From the NCBI GenBank assembly GCA_963817755.1, contig CAWFPB010000002.1, forward strand, positions 434,001 to 498,000: a stretch of 64,000 nt of DNA. Reading direction: 5' to 3'. Both the position numbers and the translations under genes were made by a program. Origin of the DNA: Oleiagrimonas sp963817755. GTDB taxonomy: Bacteria; Pseudomonadota; Gammaproteobacteria; Xanthomonadales; Rhodanobacteraceae. The notes beneath the pieces are model-generated. The model did not search any database, was not told where the DNA came from, and was given only the letters and a program-made list of their open reading frames with translations. Shown one piece after another: positions 8,886-17,601 of the stretch; within the stretch, counting starts at the first letter, position 1; the number at the start of each line of letters is the position of its first letter.

Positions 8886-11222
8886 TCAGGCCGGCCCGGG
8901 TTGTGCCAGCGCGTCCGGTTGCGCCGGCATCGCCGCGGGCGCCGGCGTGCGCCGGTTCGCCAGCAGCTTGTGGACGAAGTCGAAGCCCATGAGCAGCGCA
9001 CCGGCGGCGAACACGATGTCGCCGGGCATGCGCATCCACTGCCAGAAGGTGGTGGTGTCGTAGAAGGCCAGGCTGCGCGCCCAGGCATAGCCATGTGTGT
9101 AGACCGCCTCCAGCTGCGGCCAGCCGACCGGGAAGAAGTTCAGCGCGATCCACAGCCCCAGGCCCCCGTTGTACAGCCAGAAGGCCCAGATGCCGGCCTT
9201 GTCGCTCCACGGCCGCTCGCCATTGAGGTAGCGCAGCACCATGTACACCAGGCCGATGGCCAGCAGGCCGAAGGCGCCGAACATCGAGGTGTGCGCGTGG
9301 TTGAGGGTCAGGAACGTGCCGTGCTCGTAGTAGTTGACCAGTGGGGCATTGAGCGTGCCACCGCCAAACACGCCGGCGCCGACGAAGTTCCAGAATGCCG
9401 AACCGAGGATGTACAGGTAGGCCAGGCGGTACGGGAACCGGCTCTTGGCGCGGATGTGGCGGTGTTGCTCGATCGCTTCCAGCACCAGCAGGAACAGCGG
9501 CAGGACCTCGATGAACGAGAACATGCTGCCCACGCCGATCCACAGGCCCGGTTCGCCGGCCCAGTACATGTGGTGGCCGGTGCCCAGCACGCCGCCGATG
9601 AAGATCAGGATCCACTCGAACAGCACCGCGCGCTCGACCATCTGCCGCGAGACCAGGCCCAGCGCCATCAGGAAGTAGCCGGTGACCGCGGCGGTGAACA
9701 GCTCGAAGGCCAGCTCCACCCACAGGTGCACCACCCACCAGCGCCAGAAGTCGGTGATCGAGAACGACGGGTTGGGCGAGGCCAGCGGGATCATGCCGCA
9801 CACGTACAGCACCGCCACGCTGAGCGTGCTGAACCACAAAAGGTGCTCGATGCGGAACAGGCCGTAGATCGATCCGCCGCCCTGGCGGAACAGCGACTTC
9901 AGCGTCGGCCAGAAGGCGCGCAGCAGCACCGCGCACCACACCGACAGGCCGATGAAGAACAGGATCTGCCAGAAGCGCCCGATCTCCAGGTAGGACAGGC
10001 CCTGGTTGCCGAACCAGAACCAGTGCTTGTCGACGATGCCCATGATGCCCAGGTAGTTGCCGAGCAACGCGCCGCCGACGATGGTCACCAGCACCCAGAA
10101 GATCAGGTCGACCAGGAACTTCTGGCCCTTGGGCTCGCGTCCGCCGATCAGCGGCGCCAGGAACAGACCCGCGGCAATCCAGCTCACGCCGATCCACACG
10201 ATCGGCGCCTGCAGGTGCACGCTGCGCAGGAACGCGAACGGCAGCCACTTGTCGATGTCCAGCCCGTAGAAGCCGGTGCGCTCGGTGTAGTAGTGGGCCA
10301 TGATCGAGCCGGCCAGGATCTGCAGCAGGAACACCGCGGCCACCACCAGGAAGTACTTCCACAGCGCCTTCTGGCTGGGAGTGGGCGTGAAAAAGCCCTT
10401 CAGCGCCGGCTCGAAGGTCTCCTCGGGCGCCTTGGGCTCGATGAACATGCGGAACACCATCAGCACCGCGCCGATGGCCAGGAACACCGCCAGGAACGAC
10501 ACCCAGGTCCAGGTGAAGGTGGACTTGGTCGGATGATTGCCGACCAGCGGTTCGGCCGGCCAGTTGCTGGTCCACGAATAGTCCTTGCCGGGGCGGCGCG
10601 CGACCGTGGTCAGCGACGAGTACAACAGGAAGCTGGCGGTCTGCTGCGCCTGCGTGGCGTCCAGCGCGCGCGCGCCGGTGTAGCCCTTGCTGAAGTCGTC
10701 GCGGCGCAGCGACGTGCCGATGGCGCCGCGCAGGGTCACGATGGCCCGGGCCACGGCATCCGGCAGCACCACCGTGCCGCGGCTCAGGTCGATGCCCTGC
10801 AGGTCCTTGCGCATGGTCCGCGTGATGCCGGACTGGCGGTCCGCGTCCAACGCCTTGAACGAAATGCCGTATTGGGCCAGGGCCAGGTTGTTGCGGGTTT
10901 CCTGGGCCAGCTGGACCAGGTACTGGGCAGTGTAGTCCTCGCCGAAGTACGAACCCATGCCGTACAGGCTGCCGTAGTCCATGAGGTCGGCCTTCTGGAA
11001 GCCCGACTTGCCGGCCACGATGTCGTCGCGGGTCATGACCGTCGTACCGCTGGTGGAGACCATCTTCTGCGGCAGCGGGGCGGCCTGCCGGTAGGTGCTG
11101 CGGGTGGCGAAGGCCATGCCGATCCAGCAGGCCACGGTGGTCATCAGCAGGATCCAGACCAGGATCTTGCTGACCTTGTCCTGCGGGCCGGCCTGGCCCG
11201 CGGGGAGTGTCGTCGCATTCAT
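8886..11222 (-). CDS. norB: Quinol-dependent nitric oxide reductase (qNor, NorB/NorZ)
   Basis: The enzyme reduces NO to N2O in the cytoplasmic membrane using quinol. The 778-residue length and the large periplasmic segment after the first membrane helix (about 40-220, replacing NorC) identify the single-subunit qNor form rather than cNor. Conserved histidine motifs of the haem-copper oxidase fold are present, including WWVVHLWVELAFE, GVLGTGHHMYW and LNHAHTSMFGAFG. The ATG at 11222 (MNATTLPAG) is preferred; an in-frame start lies 15 codons upstream. Two FNR-type dyads lie in the divergent region shared with nnrS. With no nitrite reductase in the window, detoxification and respiration remain equally possible roles. 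Confidence 0.95.
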   Translation of the reverse strand: MNATTLPAGQAGPQDKVSKILVWILLMTTVACWIGMAFATRSTYRQAAPLPQKMVSTSGTTVMTRDDIVAGKSGFQKADLMDYGSLYGMGSYFGEDYTAQYLVQLAQETRNNLALAQYGISFKALDADRQSGITRTMRKDLQGIDLSRGTVVLPDAVARAIVTLRGAIGTSLRRDDFSKGYTGARALDATQAQQTASFLLYSSLTTVARRPGKDYSWTSNWPAEPLVGNHPTKSTFTWTWVSFLAVFLAIGAVLMVFRMFIEPKAPEETFEPALKGFFTPTPSQKALWKYFLVVAAVFLLQILAGSIMAHYYTERTGFYGLDIDKWLPFAFLRSVHLQAPIVWIGVSWIAAGLFLAPLIGGREPKGQKFLVDLIFWVLVTIVGGALLGNYLGIMGIVDKHWFWFGNQGLSYLEIGRFWQILFFIGLSVWCAVLLRAFWPTLKSLFRQGGGSIYGLFRIEHLLWFSTLSVAVLYVCGMIPLASPNPSFSITDFWRWWVVHLWVELAFELFTAAVTGYFLMALGLVSRQMVERAVLFEWILIFIGGVLGTGHHMYWAGEPGLWIGVGSMFSFIEVLPLFLLVLEAIEQHRHIRAKSRFPYRLAYLYILGSAFWNFVGAGVFGGGTLNAPLVNYYEHGTFLTLNHAHTSMFGAFGLLAIGLVYMVLRYLNGERPWSDKAGIWAFWLYNGGLGLWIALNFFPVGWPQLEAVYTHGYAWARSLAFYDTTTFWQWMRMPGDIVFAAGALLMGFDFVHKLLANRRTPAPAAMPAQPDALAQPGPA

Positions 11223-11284
11223 CGGGGTACCTGTCTGCGGAGGGAAACCGGTACGGATGCTAGGCAAGGCGCGGGCCGTACCGG

Positions 11285-11298
11285 CTGATCTGGATCAG
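11285..11298. promoter_or_regulatory. FNR/Dnr-like dyad, norB side
   Basis: CTGATctggATCAG is a perfect 5-4-5 palindrome that differs from the FNR consensus only at the outer bases. Its centre is about 70 bp upstream of the norB ATG, a sensible activator position. Confidence 0.65.
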
Positions 11299-11316
11299 GC
11301 CGGAGCGGGATGGGGG

Positions 11317-11330
11317 CTGACCCAGGTCAG
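11317..11330. promoter_or_regulatory. FNR/Dnr-like dyad, nnrS side
   Basis: CTGACccagGTCAG is a second perfect 5-4-5 palindrome, 32 bp from the first, centred about 62 bp upstream of the nnrS ATG. The GAC/GTC half-sites resemble those reported for NNR/Dnr-type NO regulators. Confidence 0.55.
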
Positions 11331-11384
11331 GGCGGGATGTCGCATCCTGCATGATGCTGTGCACCCCGACCCCGGAAACCGCTC

Positions 11385-12623
11385 ATGCACGCCGTATCCC
11401 ATCCCGCTTCCCCGCCGCCGCGCCCGCTGTTCGCCGTGCCGGCCGCGGCGCCGCACCGCCTGCTGTTCCTGGGCGGCGCGGTGGCCGTGCTGCTGACCAT
11501 GACCTGGTGGGCGTTGGAGCTTGGCGCGGGCACTTTCGGCTTCAACCTGCCGCAGCCGGCCGTGCCGCCGCCCTGGGCCCACGCGATGCTGGCCCAGTAC
11601 GGCATGCTGCCGATGTTCATCCTCGGTTTCCTGCTGACCGTGTTCCCTCGCTGGCTCGGGCAGCCGGCGCTGCGCCTGCGCCACTACCTGCCGGTGTTCG
11701 CGCTGCAGTTCGGTGGCTACCTGCTGGCGCATGTCGGCCTGCTGGGTCACCGTCCGCTGCTGGTGGCCGGTTTCGTGTCGATGCTGGCGGCGTTGCTGGT
11801 GGCGCTGGCGGTACTGGGCCGGGTGCTGGCCGCCGCTGGATCGCGCCATGTACATGCCGTGTCGTGCTTTGCGGCCCTGTGCATGGGCGCGGTCGGGCAG
11901 GGCGCCTTTCTCGCCTACCTGCTGGGCGCTTCCTGGTGGTGGGCCATGCTGGCCATCCAGCTGGGGACCTTCGGGTTCCTGTTGCCGATGTACCTGGGCG
12001 TGTGCCACCGCATGATCCCGTTCTTCACGTCCAGGGTCGTGCCCGGATATCGCATGGTCCGGCCACGCTGGAGCCTGCCGGTGCTGTGGGCGTTGCTGCT
12101 GGGCCACCTGGCGCTGTCGCTGGCGCATGCGCAGTCGGGGCTGTGGCTGGTCGATGCACCGCTGGCGGCGGTACTGGCGTGGCACGCCTGGGCCTGGCAG
12201 CCCTGGCGGGCGATGCGTCCGGGGCTGCTGGCCGTGCTGCACCTGGCTTTTGCCTGGCTGCCGTTCGCATTCGTGCTGTACACGCTGCAGAGCGCGGTCT
12301 ATGCGGTGACCGGTGTCTTCGTGCTGGGCCGCGCGCCGCTGCATGCCCTGGCCATCGGTTTCTTCGGATCGATGCTGCTGGCGATGGTCACGCGCGTCAC
12401 CCAGGGACATTCCGGCCGACCGCTGCAGATGGGCGCGACGGCCTGGTTCGGGTTCGTCACGTTGCAGCTGGTGGCGCTCTCGCGCATGCTGGCTGCGATC
12501 GGGCCGGAGCGGAACGCGTGGCTGCTGCTGGCCGTGGGCGGCTGGCTGCTGGCGTTCCTGCCGTGGGTGGTGCACTCGGCATGGATCTACCTGACGCCGC
12601 GCGTGGACGGCATGGAGGGCTGA
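11385..12623 (+). CDS. nnrS: NnrS family membrane protein
   Basis: The 412-residue polytopic protein has about 12 hydrophobic segments. It carries family motifs such as PHRLLFLGGA near the N-terminus and HAMLAQYGMLPMFILGFLLT around residues 65-85, with several histidines in or next to membrane helices. NnrS proteins bind haem and copper and protect cells against NO stress. Its divergent position to qNor with paired FNR-type dyads supports that role. The next gene starts 4 bp after its stop. Confidence 0.93.
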   Translation: MHAVSHPASPPPRPLFAVPAAAPHRLLFLGGAVAVLLTMTWWALELGAGTFGFNLPQPAVPPPWAHAMLAQYGMLPMFILGFLLTVFPRWLGQPALRLRHYLPVFALQFGGYLLAHVGLLGHRPLLVAGFVSMLAALLVALAVLGRVLAAAGSRHVHAVSCFAALCMGAVGQGAFLAYLLGASWWWAMLAIQLGTFGFLLPMYLGVCHRMIPFFTSRVVPGYRMVRPRWSLPVLWALLLGHLALSLAHAQSGLWLVDAPLAAVLAWHAWAWQPWRAMRPGLLAVLHLAFAWLPFAFVLYTLQSAVYAVTGVFVLGRAPLHALAIGFFGSMLLAMVTRVTQGHSGRPLQMGATAWFGFVTLQLVALSRMLAAIGPERNAWLLLAVGGWLLAFLPWVVHSAWIYLTPRVDGMEG

Positions 12624-12626
12624 GCG

Positions 12627-13028
12627 ATGGCGGCCTGGTACCTGCAGATCAAGTGGCTGCACATCACCTGCGTGATCCTCTCCGGCAGCCTGTTCGCGAC
12701 GCGCGGCGCGATGATGCTGGCCGGCTGGCGCGCGGCCAACCATGCCGCGCTGCGCTATCTTTCCTACGCCATCGACACCACGCTGCTGACCGCGGCGCTG
12801 ATGCTGGTGGTCATCGTGCACCAGTACCCGTTCGTGCAGCCGTGGCTGACCATGAAGGTGCTGGCGCTGGTGGTGTACGTGGTGCTGGGCGTGCATGCCC
12901 TGCGGCGCGGACGCACCCGGCGTGCCCGGGCCGGCTATTTCCTGGCCGCGCTGGCCGTGTTCGGATTCATCGCCAGCGTGGCCGTGGCCCACTCGCCATA
13001 CGGGATTTTCGCGAGTCTGTTGCGGTAG
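12627..13028 (+). CDS. SirB2-like small membrane protein
   Basis: The 133-residue protein has four hydrophobic segments and a conserved LQIKWLHITCVILSGSLF start with an intramembrane His. These are the marks of the SirB family (invasion regulator SirB2), whose molecular role is unclear. It begins 4 bp after nnrS and is very likely co-transcribed. The conserved histidines (HITC, VHQYP, VAHSP) would fit haem or metal binding, but that is inference. Confidence 0.85.
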   Translation: MAAWYLQIKWLHITCVILSGSLFATRGAMMLAGWRAANHAALRYLSYAIDTTLLTAALMLVVIVHQYPFVQPWLTMKVLALVVYVVLGVHALRRGRTRRARAGYFLAALAVFGFIASVAVAHSPYGIFASLLR

Positions 13029-13187
13029 GGGATCGGATGGGCGGCATCGTGCGTAAGACACCCTGAAGCGGTCCGTTTTGCATCCACCCCGGGGTGCCCG
13101 GATATGCTTGGGGCGGTCCGCGCGGCATCGAGGCGGCGCGGACCGCATCGATCGACTCCCATTCCCATCCACAGCAAGAGGTACGCA

Positions 13188-13688
13188 ATGTCCACAGTGA
13201 CGCTGCAAGGCAACACCGTCCACGTCGACGGCGAGTTTCCCTCCGTCGGCCAGTCCGCGCCGGCTTTCAGCCTGGTCGACAAGGACCTCAACGACGTGAC
13301 CCTGGCCAGCTTCGGCAGCCAGCGCAAGGTGCTCAACATCTTTCCCAGTGTCGACACCGGCGTGTGTGCGGCCTCGGTGCGCCGCTTCAACGAGCTGGTT
13401 TCAGACCTCAAGGACACCGTGGTGCTGTGCATCTCCGCCGATCTGCCCTTTGCGCAGGCACGCTTTTGCGGCGCCGAGGGCCTGGACCAGGTGGTCAACC
13501 TGTCGACGCTTCGCGGTCGCCAGTTCCTGACCGACTACGGCGTGGCGCTGGCCGACGGGCCGCTGGCCGGCCTGGCCGCGCGCGCGGTCGTGGTGCTGGA
13601 TGGCGACAACCGGGTGCTGCACGCGCAGATGGTGCCGGAGATCGCCCAGGAACCCGATTACGACGCTGCGATGAAGGCCCTCTCCTGA
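13188..13688 (+). CDS. tpx: Thiol peroxidase (atypical 2-Cys peroxiredoxin)
   Basis: Tpx reduces lipid and other hydroperoxides using thioredoxin. The 166-residue protein has the peroxidatic C60 in PSVDTGVCAASVR and the resolving C94 in FAQARFCGAEG, matching C61 and C95 of E. coli Tpx. The start at 13188 follows an AAGAGG ribosome site. It has a 159-bp gap from the SirB-like gene, enough for its own promoter, and is convergent with the globin gene. Confidence 0.97.
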   Translation: MSTVTLQGNTVHVDGEFPSVGQSAPAFSLVDKDLNDVTLASFGSQRKVLNIFPSVDTGVCAASVRRFNELVSDLKDTVVLCISADLPFAQARFCGAEGLDQVVNLSTLRGRQFLTDYGVALADGPLAGLAARAVVVLDGDNRVLHAQMVPEIAQEPDYDAAMKALS

Positions 13689-13713
13689 TCTTTTCCTGCT
13701 GCCGGCCCGGCGT

Positions 13714-14139
13714 TCAACCGGGCCGGTGCACGGCCGGCCAACGGCCGGCCAGAGGGATGCCCAGCTGGCGTCCGCGCGGGCGCAATCCCATGCCCAGCAT
13801 CAGTCCGTGTCCGATGCGTTCGGCCAGGTCGTTCATGTAGCTCGCGGCCGATTCCGGCAGCGTCTCGGCGACGGTGTCGCGCCACAGCGAGAGCCATTGC
13901 TCGAAGTGGCCTTCGTCCACCGGCAGCTTCCTGTGCATGGCCATGGGATTGCCGCGATAGTTGCCCGTGCGCAGGGCCGTGCTGCACCAGAAGTCCGTCA
14001 GGCGGCGCTTGTGTGCCGGCCAGTCGCCGACGCGTGCCTCGAACACCGGTCCCAGCAGGGGGTGTTTGCGAATGCGGTCGTAGAAACGGTCGACCAGGAG
14101 CGCGATGGCGGCTGCATCGAGGCCGGGAATGTCGTTCAT
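13714..14139 (-). CDS. Group III truncated haemoglobin
   Basis: From the ATG at 14139 the protein is 141 residues, the usual size for this family. The proximal haem ligand is H69 in NPMAMHRKLP, preceded by TDFWCSTALRTGNY and followed by HFEQWLSLW, the pattern of group III (trHbP) globins. An in-frame ATG 11 codons upstream (14172) is an alternative. An FNR-like dyad at 14196-14209 sits just upstream. With qNor and NnrS close by, a role in NO or oxygen handling is likely but not shown by sequence. Confidence 0.93.
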   Translation of the reverse strand: MNDIPGLDAAAIALLVDRFYDRIRKHPLLGPVFEARVGDWPAHKRRLTDFWCSTALRTGNYRGNPMAMHRKLPVDEGHFEQWLSLWRDTVAETLPESAASYMNDLAERIGHGLMLGMGLRPRGRQLGIPLAGRWPAVHRPG

Positions 14140-14195
14140 GGCAGGATCGATGGATGCGGGGGGTCGAAGCATGAATCGTCTGTCCGGAAGCTGCC

Positions 14196-14209
14196 ATGAC
14201 CTGGATCAG
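14196..14209 (-). promoter_or_regulatory. FNR-like dyad upstream of the globin gene
   Basis: ATGACctggATCAG shares the 12-base core TGACCTGGATCA with the site at 7915-7928. Its centre is about 63 bp from the globin ATG at 14139. Confidence 0.55.
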
Positions 14210-14220
14210 GGCGGGGCGTG

Positions 14221-15399
14221 TCAGGCGATATGGCGGGAGAAGCTCTCCGGGTCGCCGTCCCAGGGCCTGAAATAGCGCCGGCTGCGGCGGTCGGACGGGT
14301 CGTCCGGCGTGCGGCGGGTCATGCGCAGCGCCTGGTGTCCCTCCAGCCAGCGCGAGGTCAGGTTGGCCACGCGCTCGTTGCGGCACAGCAGGGCATGTTC
14401 CCCGGCGTGGTCGAAGCACGCCAGCGTCACCCCGTTCACCGCGGCGCCGAGCAGGTGCACGCGACCGTCGCCGTGGGTATCGCCTTGTGCATGGGCGAAG
14501 TCGAACCAGTTCGGATTGGGCGCATTGCGCGTGAGCACGGGCAGGCTGCGCAGGGTCGGCTGACCGGTGCCACACAGCACCAGCACACGGTCGGCGGCCC
14601 CGGCCATGGCCTTGTCATCGAGCATCGGCGCCGGGCTTTGTCCGCCGTGGCGGGCACGCCGGCCACGCACGAAGGCTTCGGCATCGCACAGGAAGCGGGA
14701 CTGGAAGCCGGTCCTGTCGCGCACGTTGGCCTGCCAGTTGCCGGCATCGAACAGGTCCAGGCCGTGGCCGTCCTCGTCGACCGCGGCCCGATCCCAGGAC
14801 GGCGTCATCTGGTACACGGACGGGAAGGTGCGTGAGATGCGCCGGTAGTCCTCGTCGGTGCCGAACCATCCGTCGCGCTCCCCGACCACCAGCGCGTACG
14901 GGGCGCCGATGGCACCGCGAAACGGCGGCGCGATGAACACGCAGCGGCCGATCCCGTCGAACGGATCGCGGCGCTTGCGCAGCGCCAGCGCCGAGCGCAG
15001 CACCAGGCCGCCCATGCTGTGGGTGACGAATTTCAGTTCCGGCGAACGCCCGACGGCCTTCTCGCGTCCGGCCAGCTCGTCCATGGCCTGGACCAGGCGA
15101 GCTGCGGACAGCTCCAGCGGCTTGCGCCAGTCGTAGCTGAACGTGTAGACGGGCTCGGGCTGCTGCCAGGCCCGGAGCTTGCTGATGATCGCGCCGTAGG
15201 CATAGTGGATCAGGCGGGTCGGGCGCATCCAGTGCCCGTCGGCGGCGTCGTAGCGCCCGTCCACCAGGGCGAAATCCAGGCTGCTCTCGATGATGTCGCC
15301 GATTGTCATGTCCTCCAGCGACCAGCGTCGGGGCCAGTCCAGCGGGTAGCTGTCGACCAGCTCCGATCCCTTGATGCCCGGCAGGAAGATGATGGCCAT
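14221..15399 (-). CDS. Lecithin:cholesterol acyltransferase-like alpha/beta hydrolase
   Basis: The 392-residue protein starts at the ATG at 15399 (MAIIFLPGIKGSEL). The oxyanion-hole start GIKGSEL, the YDWR motif and the nucleophile elbow THSMGGL with S128 are typical of LCAT/lipase_2 hydrolases. No signal peptide is evident, so it is probably cytosolic or peripheral. The substrate is likely an acyl ester or phospholipid, but this is family knowledge only. Its 3' end lies 12 bp from the globin promoter dyad. Confidence 0.85.
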   Translation of the reverse strand: MAIIFLPGIKGSELVDSYPLDWPRRWSLEDMTIGDIIESSLDFALVDGRYDAADGHWMRPTRLIHYAYGAIISKLRAWQQPEPVYTFSYDWRKPLELSAARLVQAMDELAGREKAVGRSPELKFVTHSMGGLVLRSALALRKRRDPFDGIGRCVFIAPPFRGAIGAPYALVVGERDGWFGTDEDYRRISRTFPSVYQMTPSWDRAAVDEDGHGLDLFDAGNWQANVRDRTGFQSRFLCDAEAFVRGRRARHGGQSPAPMLDDKAMAGAADRVLVLCGTGQPTLRSLPVLTRNAPNPNWFDFAHAQGDTHGDGRVHLLGAAVNGVTLACFDHAGEHALLCRNERVANLTSRWLEGHQALRMTRRTPDDPSDRRSRRYFRPWDGDPESFSRHIA

Positions 15400-15466
15400 G
15401 AAGCTTGACGAAGATCGCTGCGGATGGGCCGCGGCAGGCGTTTCGGCCGCCGCGGTCCGGTGTGTG

Positions 15467-16357
15467 TCAGTGCGTGAGGCGCAAATAGCGGAATTTGTAA
15501 GGCCCGTGCGTGATCGATATGCGCAGGTAACGTACCCCGCTGTCCTCATCGACGGCGTTGGCGTAGACATTTATCAGGTAGTGACGCAGTTCAGCGCCCA
15601 ATTCCGGATTCGGAAAGGCATCGAGAGGCCAGATGCCGACGGGTTTTCCGTGGCTGTCAAAACCGACCATGTATTCGGCAATACCGCTCATCTTCTTCAG
15701 CTTGGGGGAATCGTCCCGATCGGCTCCGACCGGTCGAACCAGGAATGTCCGCCCATGGTTTTGCTGATGATCGAAGGTATCGATGCCCTTGCGGATACTC
15801 TTGTCGAAACGGGTCACCATGGTGGCGACGCCGGTGCGTGCCGCCTGGTCGATCTTGCCTCCGGCTTTCTGAATGCGAGCAATCAACTCGGCGGAAAACC
15901 CGTCGTGCTTGGCGCGTCGCGGCCCTTCGATGGGGTTGAGATAACGGGCATACAACTGCGCCCAGATCATGGCGCGCGTCGTGCGCCCGGCAGCCAATTC
16001 GAGTTCGGCCAGCTTGGCCATGGCGATCTGATCGCCATGAACGGCTGCGTTCGCCAGCAGCTTGCGCGCCTGGTCCAGATTCACGGGAACCGGAGAACCG
16101 GCGATTTCGGGGCCTTTCCAGTACATCGTGCCGGCCAGGTCCTGGGCGCGTACCTGGCCATGGTTGGCCAAGGCGATGATGTGCGCGAAAAGCTTCATGC
16201 GCTCGGCACGGGGTACGGAGGCGTCGAGCATGCGCGGCTGGAAACCGTTGCGGGTATAGGCCGGTTTGGGGCCTGCCACCGGGGCGGCCATGATGGGCAG
16301 GGATGCCGCGGCCAGTGCCAGTACGACCAACGTCAGTATTTTGTTGCGCATCGTCAT
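15467..16357 (-). CDS. Secreted hypothetical protein with Sel1-like repeats
   Basis: From the ATG at 16357 (MTMRNK) the protein is 296 residues and begins with a clear signal peptide, KILTLVVLALAAASLPIMAA. An earlier in-frame ATG at 16381 lies inside the GAPDH terminator hairpin and is rejected. Residues about 60-125 resemble Sel1-like helical pairs (WKGPEIAG, LDQARKLLANAAVHGD, AMAKLAELELAAG). The C-terminal part ends in a beta-rich LRHYLINVYANAVDEDSG segment and has no recognised fold. Probable periplasmic protein of unknown role. Confidence 0.72.
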   Translation of the reverse strand: MTMRNKILTLVVLALAAASLPIMAAPVAGPKPAYTRNGFQPRMLDASVPRAERMKLFAHIIALANHGQVRAQDLAGTMYWKGPEIAGSPVPVNLDQARKLLANAAVHGDQIAMAKLAELELAAGRTTRAMIWAQLYARYLNPIEGPRRAKHDGFSAELIARIQKAGGKIDQAARTGVATMVTRFDKSIRKGIDTFDHQQNHGRTFLVRPVGADRDDSPKLKKMSGIAEYMVGFDSHGKPVGIWPLDAFPNPELGAELRHYLINVYANAVDEDSGVRYLRISITHGPYKFRYLRLTH

Positions 16358-16385
16358 TGAATCCTCGACTTCCATATACAAGAAA

Positions 16386-16413
16386 GGTCCGCATGCCGGG
16401 GGGCATGCGGACC
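16386..16413 (-). terminator. Terminator of gap
   Basis: A perfect 12-bp stem (16386-16397 with 16402-16413) with a 4-nt loop is followed on the minus strand by TTTCTT. It lies just behind the gap stop codon. Confidence 0.88.
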
Positions 16414-16464
16414 CACTTTATCGCGGCTTCGGTGGTACCAGAAAGGCCAGTCGGCCTCCGGAAC

Positions 16465-17478
16465 TCAGCCGGCCGCGACCAGCGCCTCGGTCATGTCCAG
16501 CATGCGGTTGGAGAAACCCCACTCGTTGTCGTACCACGACAGCACCTTGACCAGGGTGCCGGCCATGACGCGCGTCTGGGTAGCGTCGTAGGTGGACGAG
16601 GCCGGATTGTGGTTGAAGTCCACCGAAACCAGCGGCTTGGTGTTGACGTCCAGGATCCCCTTCAGCGGACCGTCGGCGGCGGCCTGGATGATGCGGTCGA
16701 TCTCATCCTTGCTGGTCTCGCGCGCGGCCACGAAGGACAGGTCCACCACCGACACGTTGATGGTCGGCACGCGCATGGAGAAACCATCCAGCTTGCCGTT
16801 GAGCTCGGGCAGCACCATGCCGACCGCGGCGGCGGCGCCGGTCGTGGTCGGGATCTGGCTCATGGTCGCCGAGCGGGCGCGGCGCAGATCCTTGTGGTAC
16901 ACGTCGGTCAGGACCTGGTCGTTGGTGTAGGCGTGGATGGTGGTCATCAGGCCGTGCACGATGCCGATGCCGTCGTTGAGCGCCTTGGCCAGCGGCGCCA
17001 GGCAGTTGGTGGTGCAACTGGCGTTGGAGATCACCTGGTGGTCGGCGGTCAGCTGGTCGTGGTTGACGCCGTACACGAAGGTGCCGTCGATGTCCTTGTC
17101 GCCCGGCGCGGAGATGATGACCTTCTTCGCGCCGGCCGCCAGGTGGGCGCCGGCCTTGGCCTTGCTGCGGAACAGGCCGGTGCACTCGAGCACCACGTCC
17201 ACGCCCAGCTCGTCCCAGGGCAGCTTGGACGGGTCGCGCTCGGCGCAGACCTTGATGCGGTCGCCGTTGACGACCAGGTCACCGCCCTCGACCGAGACCT
17301 CGCCCGGGAACTTGCCGTGGGCGGTGTCGTACTGGGTCAGGTGGGCATTGGTTTCGGCATCGCCCAGGTCATTGACGGCGACGATCCGGATGCGGTCGTT
17401 GCGGCCGGCTTCGTACAGTGCGCGCAGTACATTGCGGCCGATGCGGCCGTATCCGTTGATGGCGACCTTGATGGCCAT
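16465..17478 (-). CDS. gap: Glyceraldehyde-3-phosphate dehydrogenase, type I
   Basis: This glycolytic enzyme oxidises glyceraldehyde 3-phosphate to 1,3-bisphosphoglycerate. The 337-residue protein has the NAD-binding INGYGRIGRNVLRA start and the catalytic C155 in SNASCTTNCLAP. Length and motifs fit the common phosphorylating enzyme. It is a single-gene unit with its own terminator. pgk, encoding the next enzyme, is 26 kb away at 43718-44896. Confidence 0.98.
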   Translation of the reverse strand: MAIKVAINGYGRIGRNVLRALYEAGRNDRIRIVAVNDLGDAETNAHLTQYDTAHGKFPGEVSVEGGDLVVNGDRIKVCAERDPSKLPWDELGVDVVLECTGLFRSKAKAGAHLAAGAKKVIISAPGDKDIDGTFVYGVNHDQLTADHQVISNASCTTNCLAPLAKALNDGIGIVHGLMTTIHAYTNDQVLTDVYHKDLRRARSATMSQIPTTTGAAAAVGMVLPELNGKLDGFSMRVPTINVSVVDLSFVAARETSKDEIDRIIQAAADGPLKGILDVNTKPLVSVDFNHNPASSTYDATQTRVMAGTLVKVLSWYDNEWGFSNRMLDMTEALVAAG

Positions 17479-17601
17479 GGGGCAGCGTCCTCTGATGCGG
17501 AGAAAGGCGGTGCGGCCCCGCGAGGGGTCGCGAAAGGGGCATTTTAGCCGGAAGCGCGTCCGCGCTCATCCCGTCGAAAGGCCGAATCGTGATAAGTCGG
17601 C

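Noticed and set aside
8868..11288. 806-codon plus-strand frame opposite norB
   Set aside because: Antisense to qNor with the same low-complexity shadow composition; no start site or domain.
13702..13726. 9-bp GC hairpin between tpx and the globin gene as a terminator
   Set aside because: It overlaps the globin stop and has no T-run on the correct side for either gene.
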